DNA of 58,812 bases from Rhodovulum strictum (GTDB lineage: Bacteria; Pseudomonadota; Alphaproteobacteria; Rhodobacterales; Rhodobacteraceae). The notes beneath the pieces were generated by a model that was not told the DNA's origin, ran no database searches, and saw nothing but the letters and a program-made list of their open reading frames with translations. Below are positions 15,992 to 24,126 of the stretch, in pieces (the stretch's first letter is position 1; each line of letters begins with the position of its first letter). The position numbers and the translations under genes were made by a program. The stretch spans positions 1 to 58,812 of the forward strand of contig NZ_WJPO01000024.1 in assembly GCF_009649175.1 (NCBI RefSeq), in the 5' to 3' direction.

Positions 15992-17731
15992 TCAGAAGCT
16001 GATGTAGAGGCTGGCCTGAAGCGTGGTCCAAGGGTCGTCCGCGCCGATGGTTTTCAGCGCCTTGCCGGGAAGCGCGTGGGAGGCGACGATCTGAAGATAC
16101 CTGTTGCGGTCGAGCGCCCAGCGCAGCGTTGCGGTGTATTCCTCGCCTAGGTCGCGCGATGTCAGGGTCGAGAGCGCCGGGTTGCCACCGATGTTGTTGA
16201 TCTCGTCGGCGCGCAGGCGGTGCCAAGTCAAGGTGAGGTTCATGCCCTCGCGCGGGGACAGGTTGGCCTGGATGCGGTGGGTGTTCAGGTTTGCGTTGCG
16301 GTAGACCTTGCCGAAGGACACGCCTTGCAGCCAGTTGCCGAGACCCGTGCTCATCATGGAATCGAACCGCTCGAAGCTGTCCGTGTCCGGGTCGTCGCCG
16401 GAAAAGCTGGCGAACCGGTAGGAGATGCTGGGGCTCCAGCGCACGCTTTTCCAGATATGGCCGATGGTGCCGTAATAGGCCCTGGCCGACATGGCGAAGT
16501 CGTCGTTGGTCTGGTAGTAGGCCTCGCCCTCCAGCCAGAAATGATCGGGCGTCGTCGGCCGGTAGAGGCCATGCAGGCCCCAGGTGGTCGTCCCCTCGCG
16601 CGCCAGCGTGTCGCCGCCCGGCGTCCGGTAGGTCGAGTCCGAGGTATGAATCGTGATGACGCTTGCATCCGCCGAGAAGGCATCCGTGAACTCGTAGCCG
16701 AAATTCGCACCGGCGAAGGTGGTGTTCGACTCCAGATCCTCCAGCTCGTCGGGGTCGATGTAGAACAGCGCCACGCGCGCGCGGCCGAACTCTCGGGTGA
16801 AGATCGCCGAGAAGTCGGTCGTGTTGCGCGGGCCGAGATAGGTCGCCCCGCGCTCGCCCGCATTCGACGAGCCGGCCACCATCGAGATCAGGAAACCGTC
16901 GTTCAGCGTCCAGGTCTGCCGACCGAAGGACAGCTGGGCCGAGTTCCCGCTGTCCGGGTCGGCATAGAGCAGGCCGACATAGCCCTTGTCCGGGTGCAGG
17001 AAGTCGCGGCCGTCATCGCGGAAGATGTCCTGCCCGCGCGAAGCGCTGAAAAGCCCGCTCGCGGCGCCGAAGAGGTAGTAGTCGGTCTCGCCCAGCCGCG
17101 TCGCGCCGCCGATCCCGAATTCGAGATACGCCTCGGCCCAAGTGCTGCCGCTGCCGGGAAGCTCTCCGGCCAGCGGGTTGGAGCCGTTGAAGAGCGCCGG
17201 CGCGCCGAACCAGGCGTTGCTGTCGGAATAGACGCCGACGCCGGTATTCAGGATGAAGGTCAGCTTGGACCGGTCGTCCTGATGGATCACCGGGAAACCC
17301 GGCGCGGCCTCGCGCGCCTCGGGCAGGGGCGCGGGCGCGAGGTCGAGGGTAACGACGATCCCCAGCGCATCCCGCGCGCCCTCGTAGGCCGGGCGGTGCG
17401 TCGCCGCGCGCAGCGTGCCGTCCGTCACGAGGTGCCCGAGCGCGGCGTCGACCAGAACGGGCCGGTACTCGCGTCCGACCAGCGCCCCGGTCGCGGCGCG
17501 GGCCGCCCGCAGCGCGACGGCGTCCCGCGTGCGATCACCGCTCGACGCGGCGAGCCTGACATCCACGCGCGAGATCGTCAGGCCCACGGCGGCGTCGGGC
17601 AAGGGCAGGAGCGACGGGCCGTACTGGCCGATCCCGGCATCCTGCGCCTGGGCTGCCACGCCCGAAAGGCCGCAGGCGATGGCCGCGGCGCCGGTCAGGC
17701 CGTGGACCGGATGGCGACCGCGGGAGCCCAC
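15992..17731 (-). CDS. Outer-membrane porin, alginate-export type
   Basis: A 579-aa beta-barrel protein. After a signal peptide (cleavage near GVAAQAQ) comes a 120-residue N-terminal segment, then a long run of alternating aromatic/polar strands ending in Phe (LQASLYISF), the usual C-terminal signature of outer-membrane barrels. Segments such as SNAWFGAPALFNGSNP and the strand pattern resemble alginate-export-domain porins. Start: the GTG at 17731, one base after the SDR stop, which gives a sensible signal peptide. Probable role: uptake of the substrate handled by the two dehydrogenases upstream; the substrate is unknown. Confidence 0.7.
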   Translation of the reverse strand: MGSRGRHPVHGLTGAAAIACGLSGVAAQAQDAGIGQYGPSLLPLPDAAVGLTISRVDVRLAASSGDRTRDAVALRAARAATGALVGREYRPVLVDAALGHLVTDGTLRAATHRPAYEGARDALGIVVTLDLAPAPLPEAREAAPGFPVIHQDDRSKLTFILNTGVGVYSDSNAWFGAPALFNGSNPLAGELPGSGSTWAEAYLEFGIGGATRLGETDYYLFGAASGLFSASRGQDIFRDDGRDFLHPDKGYVGLLYADPDSGNSAQLSFGRQTWTLNDGFLISMVAGSSNAGERGATYLGPRNTTDFSAIFTREFGRARVALFYIDPDELEDLESNTTFAGANFGYEFTDAFSADASVITIHTSDSTYRTPGGDTLAREGTTTWGLHGLYRPTTPDHFWLEGEAYYQTNDDFAMSARAYYGTIGHIWKSVRWSPSISYRFASFSGDDPDTDSFERFDSMMSTGLGNWLQGVSFGKVYRNANLNTHRIQANLSPREGMNLTLTWHRLRADEINNIGGNPALSTLTSRDLGEEYTATLRWALDRNRYLQIVASHALPGKALKTIGADDPWTTLQASLYISF

Positions 17732-17732
17732 C

Positions 17733-18527
17733 TCATTCCCCGAACAGGCGCACCACGTTGCCGCCGCCATGGACGTTGATCGTCTGCCCGCTGACCCATT
17801 GCGCGGCGGGCGAGCAGAGCCAGAGCATGGCGTTGGCGATGTCCTGGGGCCGCCCGGGATGGCCGATCAGGTTGTCGGGATGCATCATCCGCTCCTGCAT
17901 CTCGGGCGTGATCCCGGCGCTGGCGTAGCCCTCGGTGATGACGGTGCCGATCAGGATCGAGTTCACCCGCACCCGCTTGTTCAGCATGTGCGCCAGCGAG
18001 ACCATCATCTGGTTCAGCGCGGCCTTGGCCGTGGCATACGGCAGGATGTCATAGGCCGGCACCGCCGAGGAGAACGAGCCCGAATTGGTGATCGAGGCGT
18101 TCCCGGCCTTTTCGAGATACGGTAGGCAGGCCATGCTCATCCGATAGGCGCTGATCGTGTTCAACTTGTAGGAAGCGATGAACTCGTCCTCGGGGATCGC
18201 GGCCGGGTTGTCCTGGCGGCCGCCCCAGCCGACGTTGTTCACCAGCGTCGAGATGCCACCGAAGGCGTCGACAGTGGCCTTCACCACCGCGTCGATCTGC
18301 GTCTTGTCGGTGACGTTGCATGCCATCCCGCGACAGTCGTTGCCGGTCTCCCTGGCGATCTCGTCGGCCGTTTCGGCGGCCTTTTCGCCGTTGAGATCGG
18401 CGATCATCACGTTGGCGCCCGCGCCCGACAGCGTTTTGGCGATGCCCGCGCCGATGTTCTGCGCGCCGCCCGTGATGATGACGTTATGGCCGTCCATGCG
18501 GAATTCCGCGAAGGCGTCGAAGCTCAT
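17733..18527 (-). CDS. Short-chain dehydrogenase/reductase
   Basis: A 264-aa classical SDR. The NAD(P)-binding motif TGGAQNIGAG lies near residues 20-29, NNVG follows at about 95, the catalytic Ser lies in ITNSGSFSS, and the YATAK (YxxxK) motif is near residue 167. The substrate cannot be read from sequence; the closest resemblance by eye is to hydroxysteroid or glucose dehydrogenase-type SDRs. It is the second SDR in the operon, 46 bases after the first, and is followed at once by the porin gene. Confidence 0.85.
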   Translation of the reverse strand: MSFDAFAEFRMDGHNVIITGGAQNIGAGIAKTLSGAGANVMIADLNGEKAAETADEIARETGNDCRGMACNVTDKTQIDAVVKATVDAFGGISTLVNNVGWGGRQDNPAAIPEDEFIASYKLNTISAYRMSMACLPYLEKAGNASITNSGSFSSAVPAYDILPYATAKAALNQMMVSLAHMLNKRVRVNSILIGTVITEGYASAGITPEMQERMMHPDNLIGHPGRPQDIANAMLWLCSPAAQWVSGQTINVHGGGNVVRLFGE

Positions 18528-18573
18528 GTCATGGTCCCTTCTGAGATTTGGTCCGGTTCGGTCGGGGCACGGC

Positions 18574-19353
18574 TCAGTCGAGTTCCTGCACCCCGCCGCC
18601 GGATACGGTGAGGATCTGCCCGCTGACCCAATCGGACGCAGGCGCGCAGAGGAACAGCGCCGCGGCGGCGATGTCTTTGGGAAGACCGAGGCGCTTGAGC
18701 GGCGTGTGCTTCAGCATCGCCGCCTCCACCTCGGGCGTCAGGACGGTGGCCAGCGCATCGGTACGGATCGCACCCGGTGCGATGGCGTTCACGCGGATGC
18801 GCTTGGGGCCGAGATCGAAGGCGATGTTGCGGGTCAGATGGCTGATCGCGGCCTTCGACGAGGAATAGGAGGCCATCCGCACGTTCTTGTTCTCGGCCGA
18901 CATGGACGAGATATTCAGCACCGCGCCGCCGCCGACCTTCTCCATGTGCGGTACCGCCAGCTGGGTCAGGCGGAACGGCGCGAAGACGTTGATCTCATAG
19001 GCCCAGCGGAAATCCTCCATCGGCATGTCGAAGGGCTTGGGCCCCCCGCCACCGGCATTGTTGACAAGGATCGTAAGCCCGCCGAACTTCTCGACCGCCG
19101 TGTTCACGGCCGCCGCGAGGTCTTCCTCCTTCGTCACGTTGCATGCGATGCCCACCGCCTTGCCACCCGCGGCCAGGATGGCGTCCGCGACGGCCGCGGC
19201 GGTCTCCTGCTTGAGGTCGCTCACGACCACGGCCGCGCCGGCGCCGGCGAACATCTCGGCGATGCCGCGCCCGATCCCGGCCCCCGCGCCCGTGACCAAC
19301 GCGACGTGCCCGTCCAGGCGGAAACTCGAAGGGTCGAACATGGCGTCCTCCAT
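18574..19353 (-). CDS. Short-chain dehydrogenase, 7-alpha-HSDH-like
   Basis: A 259-aa classical SDR with cofactor motif TGAGAGIGRG, NNAGGGG, catalytic Ser in NISSMSAEN, YSSSK as the YxxxK motif, and a C-terminal WVSGQILTVSGGG. The overall pattern is that of 7-alpha-hydroxysteroid dehydrogenase and 3-oxoacyl-ACP-reductase-like enzymes. The start could be 19353 (MEDAMFD) or 19341 (MFD). It lies just downstream of the regulator gene and starts the catabolic part of the operon. A steroid or bile-acid substrate is possible but only inferred from family resemblance. Confidence 0.85.
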   Translation of the reverse strand: MEDAMFDPSSFRLDGHVALVTGAGAGIGRGIAEMFAGAGAAVVVSDLKQETAAAVADAILAAGGKAVGIACNVTKEEDLAAAVNTAVEKFGGLTILVNNAGGGGPKPFDMPMEDFRWAYEINVFAPFRLTQLAVPHMEKVGGGAVLNISSMSAENKNVRMASYSSSKAAISHLTRNIAFDLGPKRIRVNAIAPGAIRTDALATVLTPEVEAAMLKHTPLKRLGLPKDIAAAALFLCAPASDWVSGQILTVSGGGVQELD

Positions 19354-19389
19354 CTGCAGCCGAAGAAGGAGTAAACGCCCGAATCGGGG

Positions 19390-19974
19390 TCAGGGAACGC
19401 CCGACCCGCTCGATTTGAGCACGTTGCCCGACTGTTCGGTTTGTCCTGCACGAGAGGCACGGTCGGCTTGCGCTTCGACCAGCCCTTCGAGCTCGACGAA
19501 CAGCTTCGCGATCCGCTCCAGAGCGCGACCATCGACATCAGAAAGGTCGCGCCTTGCCGTGGATCTGCCCCCCGACGACGCGAGGCGGTAGGCTCCGTCG
19601 TCATTGCGCAGAAGCCAGCCTCGGCGCTCCAGCTCCTTCAGCTTGCGGCGGACCGTCTGGCGCGGAATGTCGGTGACGTCCGATATCCGCGAGGACGTAA
19701 TGCTCAGGCGATCCTGCGGGATGGCGTCAGGATCCTGCCCCTCGGCCTCGGCCGCGCGCACGGCCTTAAGCCAGACCTGCCCAAGAACGGCAAGCACGAG
19801 CACCGACTGCAAATCGCCCTTGAAGGCCCGGCCGACATCCACGACATGCTCGATGTAGAACTCGACGAAACGGTACTGATAGGCGCGATAGTCCGCCCTG
19901 AAGGCCGTCGAGACCTCCTCGGCGCGCTTCGCACGCGACATTGCGACGGGCATGTTGCGATTGCGGGATGGCAT
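19390..19974 (-). CDS. Winged-helix transcriptional regulator
   Basis: A 194-aa protein. Residues about 85-150 form a MarR/IclR-like winged helix (LSITSSRISDVTDIPRQTVR, then LERRGWLLRNDDGAYRLAS). The N-terminal part is helical with aromatic-rich helices (YRAYQYRFVEFYIEHV), probably for dimerisation or ligand sensing. It is first in the minus-strand operon with the two SDR genes, the porin and the membrane proteins, so local control of that operon is likely. The family name is not certain. Confidence 0.7.
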   Translation of the reverse strand: MPSRNRNMPVAMSRAKRAEEVSTAFRADYRAYQYRFVEFYIEHVVDVGRAFKGDLQSVLVLAVLGQVWLKAVRAAEAEGQDPDAIPQDRLSITSSRISDVTDIPRQTVRRKLKELERRGWLLRNDDGAYRLASSGGRSTARRDLSDVDGRALERIAKLFVELEGLVEAQADRASRAGQTEQSGNVLKSSGSGVP

Positions 19975-20267
19975 GCCGAACTCCCTGGCAGCTTCTGTAG
20001 TCTAGGGCGAAAGCCCTCCGCGGACAATGATCGAGGCGTGGGTGCCGGATGGCTGCCGTCGGGGTGGCGCAAGCCTATTCGCCGATATGGCGCGACTTCT
20101 GGCAGTCCTCGCCGCATGGCTGTCCATCGAAAGCCGGCTCTGAGCGGGCGCCCAGCCACTCGGCGGGGGCGGTTTGATGATCGCGCCGCTACCGGGAAAT
20201 CATTCCTGTGGAAAGGTGCCAGGTCCGGCAGTAATGCTGAGCGTGACTCACATGCCCGGGGACAGCC

Positions 20268-21083
20268 TTGACACTGACCGAGGGACTCGAGAATTCGGAT
20301 CTCACTTTACTCGGCCTGATCATCATGGCGGGGATGATGCTGGCCCGCGAGGCCGGATACCGGCTCGGCAGATGGCGGGCCCGCCACCGCGAAAAGCCGG
20401 ATGACGGCCTGTCTGTCCTCGTGGGCAGTCTTCTTGGCCTGATGTCCTTCGTGCTGGCGATCAACCTGTCCACCTCCATCACGCGCTTCGAGGACCGGCG
20501 CCACGCGACCCTGAACGAGGTGACTGCGATCAGCACGGCATGGTTGCAGGGGCGCGCCGTTGCCGAGAGCGAGGGGCAGCAGATCGCCCGCCTGCTCGAA
20601 CGCTATCTGGCGGAGCGCCGGGCCTTTGCCGACGCGCCCCAGGGCTCGCCTGAGGTTGCAGCGGCCGCGGCGGCGACGAGCATCCTCCAGGCCGCGATCT
20701 GGACCGAGGTCACCGCGCTCCTGCGCGCGCGGACAGATCCGCAAACCGTCGGCCTCTCGGCTGCGCTTACGACCACGTTCGACAACACGACCGCACAGGT
20801 TCTGGCCATCGAGACCGGCCTGCCGCGACGGCTCGTCTGGTTGCTGGTGATCGCTTCGGCGCTCGCGATCTCCGCACTTGGCCTTTACCTCGGCGTCCTC
20901 GGCCACCCGCGACTGGTCCTGTCGCTGGTGATCGTGACAGTCTGGAGCGGGATCATGGTGCTTATTCTCGATGTCAGCACTGCCCGTATCGGCCGCCTGA
21001 ACACTGACCTCCGCCTCTACGATTGGACCGCCGAAAGCTTCGCCGCATTTCCGCCCATCCTGGCTGCCCCGGGCCCCCGATGA
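20268..21083 (+). CDS. DUF4239-type membrane protein
   Basis: A 271-aa protein with an N-terminal membrane segment (residues 12-28), another near 48-65, a central helical domain with FEDRRHATLNEVTAISTAWLQ, and two C-terminal membrane segments (about 185-235). The RRHATLNEVTAI motif is typical of the bestrophin-like DUF4239 family, whose function is unknown. The start appears to be TTG at 20268. The gene stands alone; the following gene is a DUF2252 remnant 12 bases downstream. Confidence 0.75.
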   Translation: MTLTEGLENSDLTLLGLIIMAGMMLAREAGYRLGRWRARHREKPDDGLSVLVGSLLGLMSFVLAINLSTSITRFEDRRHATLNEVTAISTAWLQGRAVAESEGQQIARLLERYLAERRAFADAPQGSPEVAAAAAATSILQAAIWTEVTALLRARTDPQTVGLSAALTTTFDNTTAQVLAIETGLPRRLVWLLVIASALAISALGLYLGVLGHPRLVLSLVIVTVWSGIMVLILDVSTARIGRLNTDLRLYDWTAESFAAFPPILAAPGPR

Positions 21084-21095
21084 GGAGAACCGACA

Positions 21096-21497
21096 ATGGT
21101 CGACGGCGCCCCCGAACCAGACTGCGACTATCTGCGGATGATCGGAACCGAACCATCGGGCCGGGGGCTGGAGAGGTTCCTGCGGCCCCGGCCCACCCTC
21201 GCCGAACGGTTTGCCCAAGGGAAGCCTTGCGGCAGGACGTGCCGCGCAGCAGCCACGCCGAGTTCCGGCCCGATCCCGATCGCCCTGATCCCGTTGCCGT
21301 CATCGCGGCCCAGAATGCGACGCGGATCGCCAGTCTGGTGCCGCTCCGCTTGGCCCGGATGGCCGAATCGCCCTTCGGCTTCCTGCGCGGTTCCGCCGCC
21401 GTCATGGCTCGGGATCTGGCGCATACGCCGCGCACGGGGCTTGAGGCGATGGCCTGCGGCGACATGCATGTCGGCAATTTTGGCGTCTTCGCATCCC
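21096..21497 (+). pseudogene. DUF2252 protein, frameshifted and 3'-truncated
   Basis: The initial frame (ATG 21096) reads RPTLAERFAQGK; the conserved continuation EALRQDVPRSSHAEF through RMAESPFGFLRGSAAVMARD and CGDMHVGNFGVFAS lies in another frame, consistent with one lost base near 21226. Homology stops after about 130 residues, whereas DUF2252 proteins are around 430 aa. The break falls 60 bases before the second oriT-like element, so the 3' part was probably lost in a rearrangement at that element. Confidence 0.75.
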
Positions 21498-21556
21498 GTT
21501 TCCCGCATCGCGCATGCTTCACCTCGGCCCATCGAGCAAACCCACCGAAACGGACT

Positions 21557-21636
21557 CCAAGCCCCCCGCCTCCGCTGACGCTGGGAGGCGGGGGGCTTGG
21601 AGGAAGTTGGCAAGAAGTAGGAACGTATACTTCACA
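21557..21636 (+). other. Structured oriT-like element, copy B
   Basis: A perfect 17-bp stem (21557-21573 pairing with 21584-21600; inner part CCGCCTCC / GGAGGCGG) encloses the loop GCTGACGCTG. After 7 bases follows the 29-base block at 21608-21636, which is 28/29 identical to copy A (2717-2745). The stem sequence differs from copy A while pairing is kept, so the fold appears conserved rather than the sequence. Copy B is not followed by mobilisation genes; it lies between the truncated DUF2252 gene and hicAB. Confidence 0.6.
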
Positions 21637-21722
21637 CGCCGGCCGGCCCGCCCCTTGGGTGATCTTGGGCAAGCGCTGCCACCGAGCTTGCATTTTTCGC
21701 TAGCAATCCCTATCTTGCCCCG

Positions 21723-21977
21723 ATGAACAGCAGGCACCGCAAGACCCTTGCCGCCGTCTTCACCGATCCGGTGTCAGGCACCATCGAATGGGCGGCAGTC
21801 GAAAGCCTGCTGCTGGCCGCAGGGGCGCGGCTGATCGAAGGGCGCGGGTCGCGGGTGCGGTTCGAAAAGGATGGCGAGGTAGCGACGTTCCACCGCCCGC
21901 ACCCCGCAAAGGAAGCGAAGCGATACCAGGTGCGCGATGCCCGCGACTTCCTGGAACGGATCGGGGTTAGACCATGA
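21723..21977 (+). CDS. hicA: HicA-like mRNA interferase toxin
   Basis: An 84-aa basic protein with the HicA dsRNA-binding-like fold: an N-terminal helix, then GARLIEGRGSRVRFEKDGE and FHRPHPAKEAKRYQVRDARDFLERIGV. HicA toxins cleave mRNA and are neutralised by HicB. This is the long HicA subtype with FHRPHP and lacks the GSH motif (Arg replaces His at that point), as in several annotated relatives. It overlaps hicB by 4 bases (ATGA). Confidence 0.82.
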   Translation: MNSRHRKTLAAVFTDPVSGTIEWAAVESLLLAAGARLIEGRGSRVRFEKDGEVATFHRPHPAKEAKRYQVRDARDFLERIGVRP

Positions 21978-22306
21978 CCAACACCATGACCTACAAGGGC
22001 TATGCGGCCCGGATCGAGTATGACGACGAAGACGGGCTTTTCACGGGCCGGATTGCCGGTATCCGTGACGGTGTGGGCTTTCATGCCGACACCGTGGAAG
22101 GGCTGCGCGAAGCCTTCCATGAGGCTGTCGAAGACTACACCGAAACCTGTGCCAGGATCGGCAAGGAACCGCAGAAGACCTATTCAGGGCAGGTCATGTT
22201 CCGGGTCAGCCCCGAGGTTCACCGCAAGGCCGCGCTCGCCGCCGAGCTGTCGGGCAAGAGCCTGAACCAGTGGGCCGAAGAAGTGCTTGACCGGGCCGCA
22301 GGCTAG
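21974..22306 (+). CDS. hicB: HicB-like antitoxin
   Basis: A 110-aa protein with an N-terminal partial RNase-H-like HicB fold (YKGYAARIEYDDEDGLFTGR, VGFHADTVEGLREAFHEAV) and a C-terminal ribbon-helix-helix (VMFRVSPEVHRKAALAAEL, SLNQWAEEVL) that would bind its own operator. It neutralises HicA and autorepresses the operon. Translation is coupled to hicA. The pair probably stabilises the replicon. Confidence 0.85.
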   Translation: MTNTMTYKGYAARIEYDDEDGLFTGRIAGIRDGVGFHADTVEGLREAFHEAVEDYTETCARIGKEPQKTYSGQVMFRVSPEVHRKAALAAELSGKSLNQWAEEVLDRAAG

Positions 22307-22338
22307 GGCGACGGGCGGCAATGCGGGCTGGGCCAAGT

Positions 22339-22535
22339 CATCTGACGGTTTTTGTCAGCTATCCGCAATGCCCCGCGAGGTGCGGTTCGCCGGCTGCGCG
22401 ACTTCGCAGGCGCAGCGAATGGCTGGAATGACGGGCCGCGCCGCCGCATGCCAACCTGCCCGCGAACGGAAGGTAAGGGCCGACCTCGCCCTTCAACCTG
22501 CGCGGTGGCACCCCCAGTTTGCGCCGGTTGGCCTG
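22339..22535 (+). repeat. Dispersed intergenic repeat, copy 2
   Basis: This copy starts TCATCTGACGGTTTTT and carries the 31-base core at 22409-22439 that matches copy 1 (14252-14282, opposite strand) with one mismatch. It fills most of the gap between hicB and virB6. No gene is evident in the gap. Confidence 0.65.
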
Positions 22536-22664
22536 CACCTCATGTGATCGACCACATTCGTCGAACTCTGCGGGTGTGTTGCTTCAGCGGCGTTAGGCAG
22601 CTTCCGCGCATGGCCCATTGGCTCCCTGGGCGGCGGACTTTTAAGTGTGCATGCGAGAGTGCCG

Positions 22665-23696
22665 TCATCGCCCCAACCGCTTCGCCCGTTCGGCTATCCG
22701 GACCACCTGCGCGCTGGCCGTCGCTGCAGCGGTCCGCACCGCCGCCGGTGCCTGCAATGCCCCGCGCCCGATCGCCTCGCCCGTCGTCAAGGCTCCGATC
22801 CGGGCTCGGTTCTGAACACCCGATGTGTTCAACAGGCCACGCATCACACCTGCCGACCCGCTGGCGATGGCCGGTGCCGCCACGACCATCAGGTTTCCTG
22901 AAATCCCCCGCACGATCAGGGGTGTTGCGCCGACGAAGCCCTTGGCCAGAAAGACCATCACGAAGAACGGCACCAATGCGCCGATATTGGTGGCGGAGTT
23001 CGGGTCCCCAAGCTGGGCCAACAACGAATTCGCCATGCCGATGACGGTCGAGAACATGGCGGCGATGACGATGGGGTAGAAGGCGTAGCTGATCGTCGTC
23101 GAGACCCACCTGTGGAAGAAATCCCTGGTTACATCGAAAAGGGAAAGCGCGATCATGATCGGGGCGAGGCCGAGCATCAGGGTCAGCATCATCTTGGCGA
23201 AGATGAGGACGATGCCGGTCATGAAGCCGAGAAGGCTCAACAGAACGAGGCCGATCCCGCCAAGGATCGCGCCGGTCATCCAGTTCAGGTTGCTGCCAAT
23301 GGCGTTCAGGTACTGGCTGAACTTCTCGATCAGGATGTCGAATTCGCCCGCGAAGTGTGTTGCCCCTGCCCCGCCCGCTCCCACAGAGGAGATCAGCGCG
23401 CCTGCGACATAGTCGAGGCCACCAATGATGGCATTCGCGACGGCGTTGAAATTGGTCCAGTTAAAGGCGAAGAGCCCTATCAGGGTCAGCTTGACGAGGT
23501 ACCAGAAGAAGCTGGCCCCATCCATGCTGCGGAACTGGAAGGCCATGTTGATGCAGACGCCGATCAACGAGAGCGTGACCATCAGCAGGATGATCGTGCC
23601 GGTATTGCTTGCCACCGCCCCGAACTGGGACTCCGCAGCATCGACGAGAAAGCCGTCGGCGGTTGCGACCATCCAGCCGACCACCCCCATTACCAA
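22665..23696 (-). CDS. virB6: VirB6/TrbL-type conjugal channel protein
   Basis: A 343-aa polytopic inner-membrane protein with at least five to six membrane segments (for example GTIILLMVTLSLIGVCI, LVKLTLIGLFAFNW, AILGGIGLVLLSLLGF) and the TrbL/VirB6 central pattern WMTGAILGGIGL. VirB6 forms the inner-membrane part of the translocation channel. It is the last gene of the minus-strand VirB operon and overlaps the preceding small gene by 7 bases. The C-terminal 60 residues are Ala/Arg-rich and cytoplasmic. Confidence 0.85.
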   Translation of the reverse strand: MVMGVVGWMVATADGFLVDAAESQFGAVASNTGTIILLMVTLSLIGVCINMAFQFRSMDGASFFWYLVKLTLIGLFAFNWTNFNAVANAIIGGLDYVAGALISSVGAGGAGATHFAGEFDILIEKFSQYLNAIGSNLNWMTGAILGGIGLVLLSLLGFMTGIVLIFAKMMLTLMLGLAPIMIALSLFDVTRDFFHRWVSTTISYAFYPIVIAAMFSTVIGMANSLLAQLGDPNSATNIGALVPFFVMVFLAKGFVGATPLIVRGISGNLMVVAAPAIASGSAGVMRGLLNTSGVQNRARIGALTTGEAIGRGALQAPAAVRTAAATASAQVVRIAERAKRLGR

Positions 23697-24109
23697 ATCC
23701 CCTGAGCTTCACAGATTTCGCGAACCTTCGGCTCAAGTTGTTTGCGCAGATCAATCCATTCGCGGCGCATTGCTGAGTGTTCAGCCTGGGTGAGACTGGC
23801 ATAGTTGTCGCGGTATTCGCCTTCGACGCTATCCCAATCGGGGAACCGGACGGCGCACCCACAGTCGCCGGTGCCTGCGATCACCTCCCAAGCCCGAATC
23901 TCGTATAGCTCCATCAGCGCAATGACCCTGTAGGCCTCGCGCGGATGGATCTCATTCATCCAGGCCGGCCGTGCTGGCCGGTCATTGCAGATCCGGTACT
24001 GCTGCTGCGACAGGGTAACGGTGAGATCGCTCGTCACCTGAGGCGGGGTCTGGGCTGCGAGGGGTGCGGCCATCATGACGACGGCTGCGGCGAAGGTGAT
24101 CTTGCGCAT
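23690..24109 (-). CDS. Small periplasmic protein of the VirB operon
   Basis: A 139-aa protein with a signal peptide (MRKITFAAAVVMMAAPLAAQ). The mature part has three cysteines (one in RICNDRP, two in GDCGC region, another near CEAQ) and a helical C-terminal half (SAMRREWIDLRKQLEPKVREIC). The start at 24109 has an ideal AAGGAGAG 5 bases upstream. An upstream ATG at 24130 overlaps the virB11 stop but lacks a ribosome site. I do not recognise the family. Its place between virB11 and virB6 suggests an accessory or entry-exclusion-like role. Confidence 0.7.
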   Translation of the reverse strand: MRKITFAAAVVMMAAPLAAQTPPQVTSDLTVTLSQQQYRICNDRPARPAWMNEIHPREAYRVIALMELYEIRAWEVIAGTGDCGCAVRFPDWDSVEGEYRDNYASLTQAEHSAMRREWIDLRKQLEPKVREICEAQGIW

Positions 24110-24126
24110 GGGGCTCTCCTTTCGGT

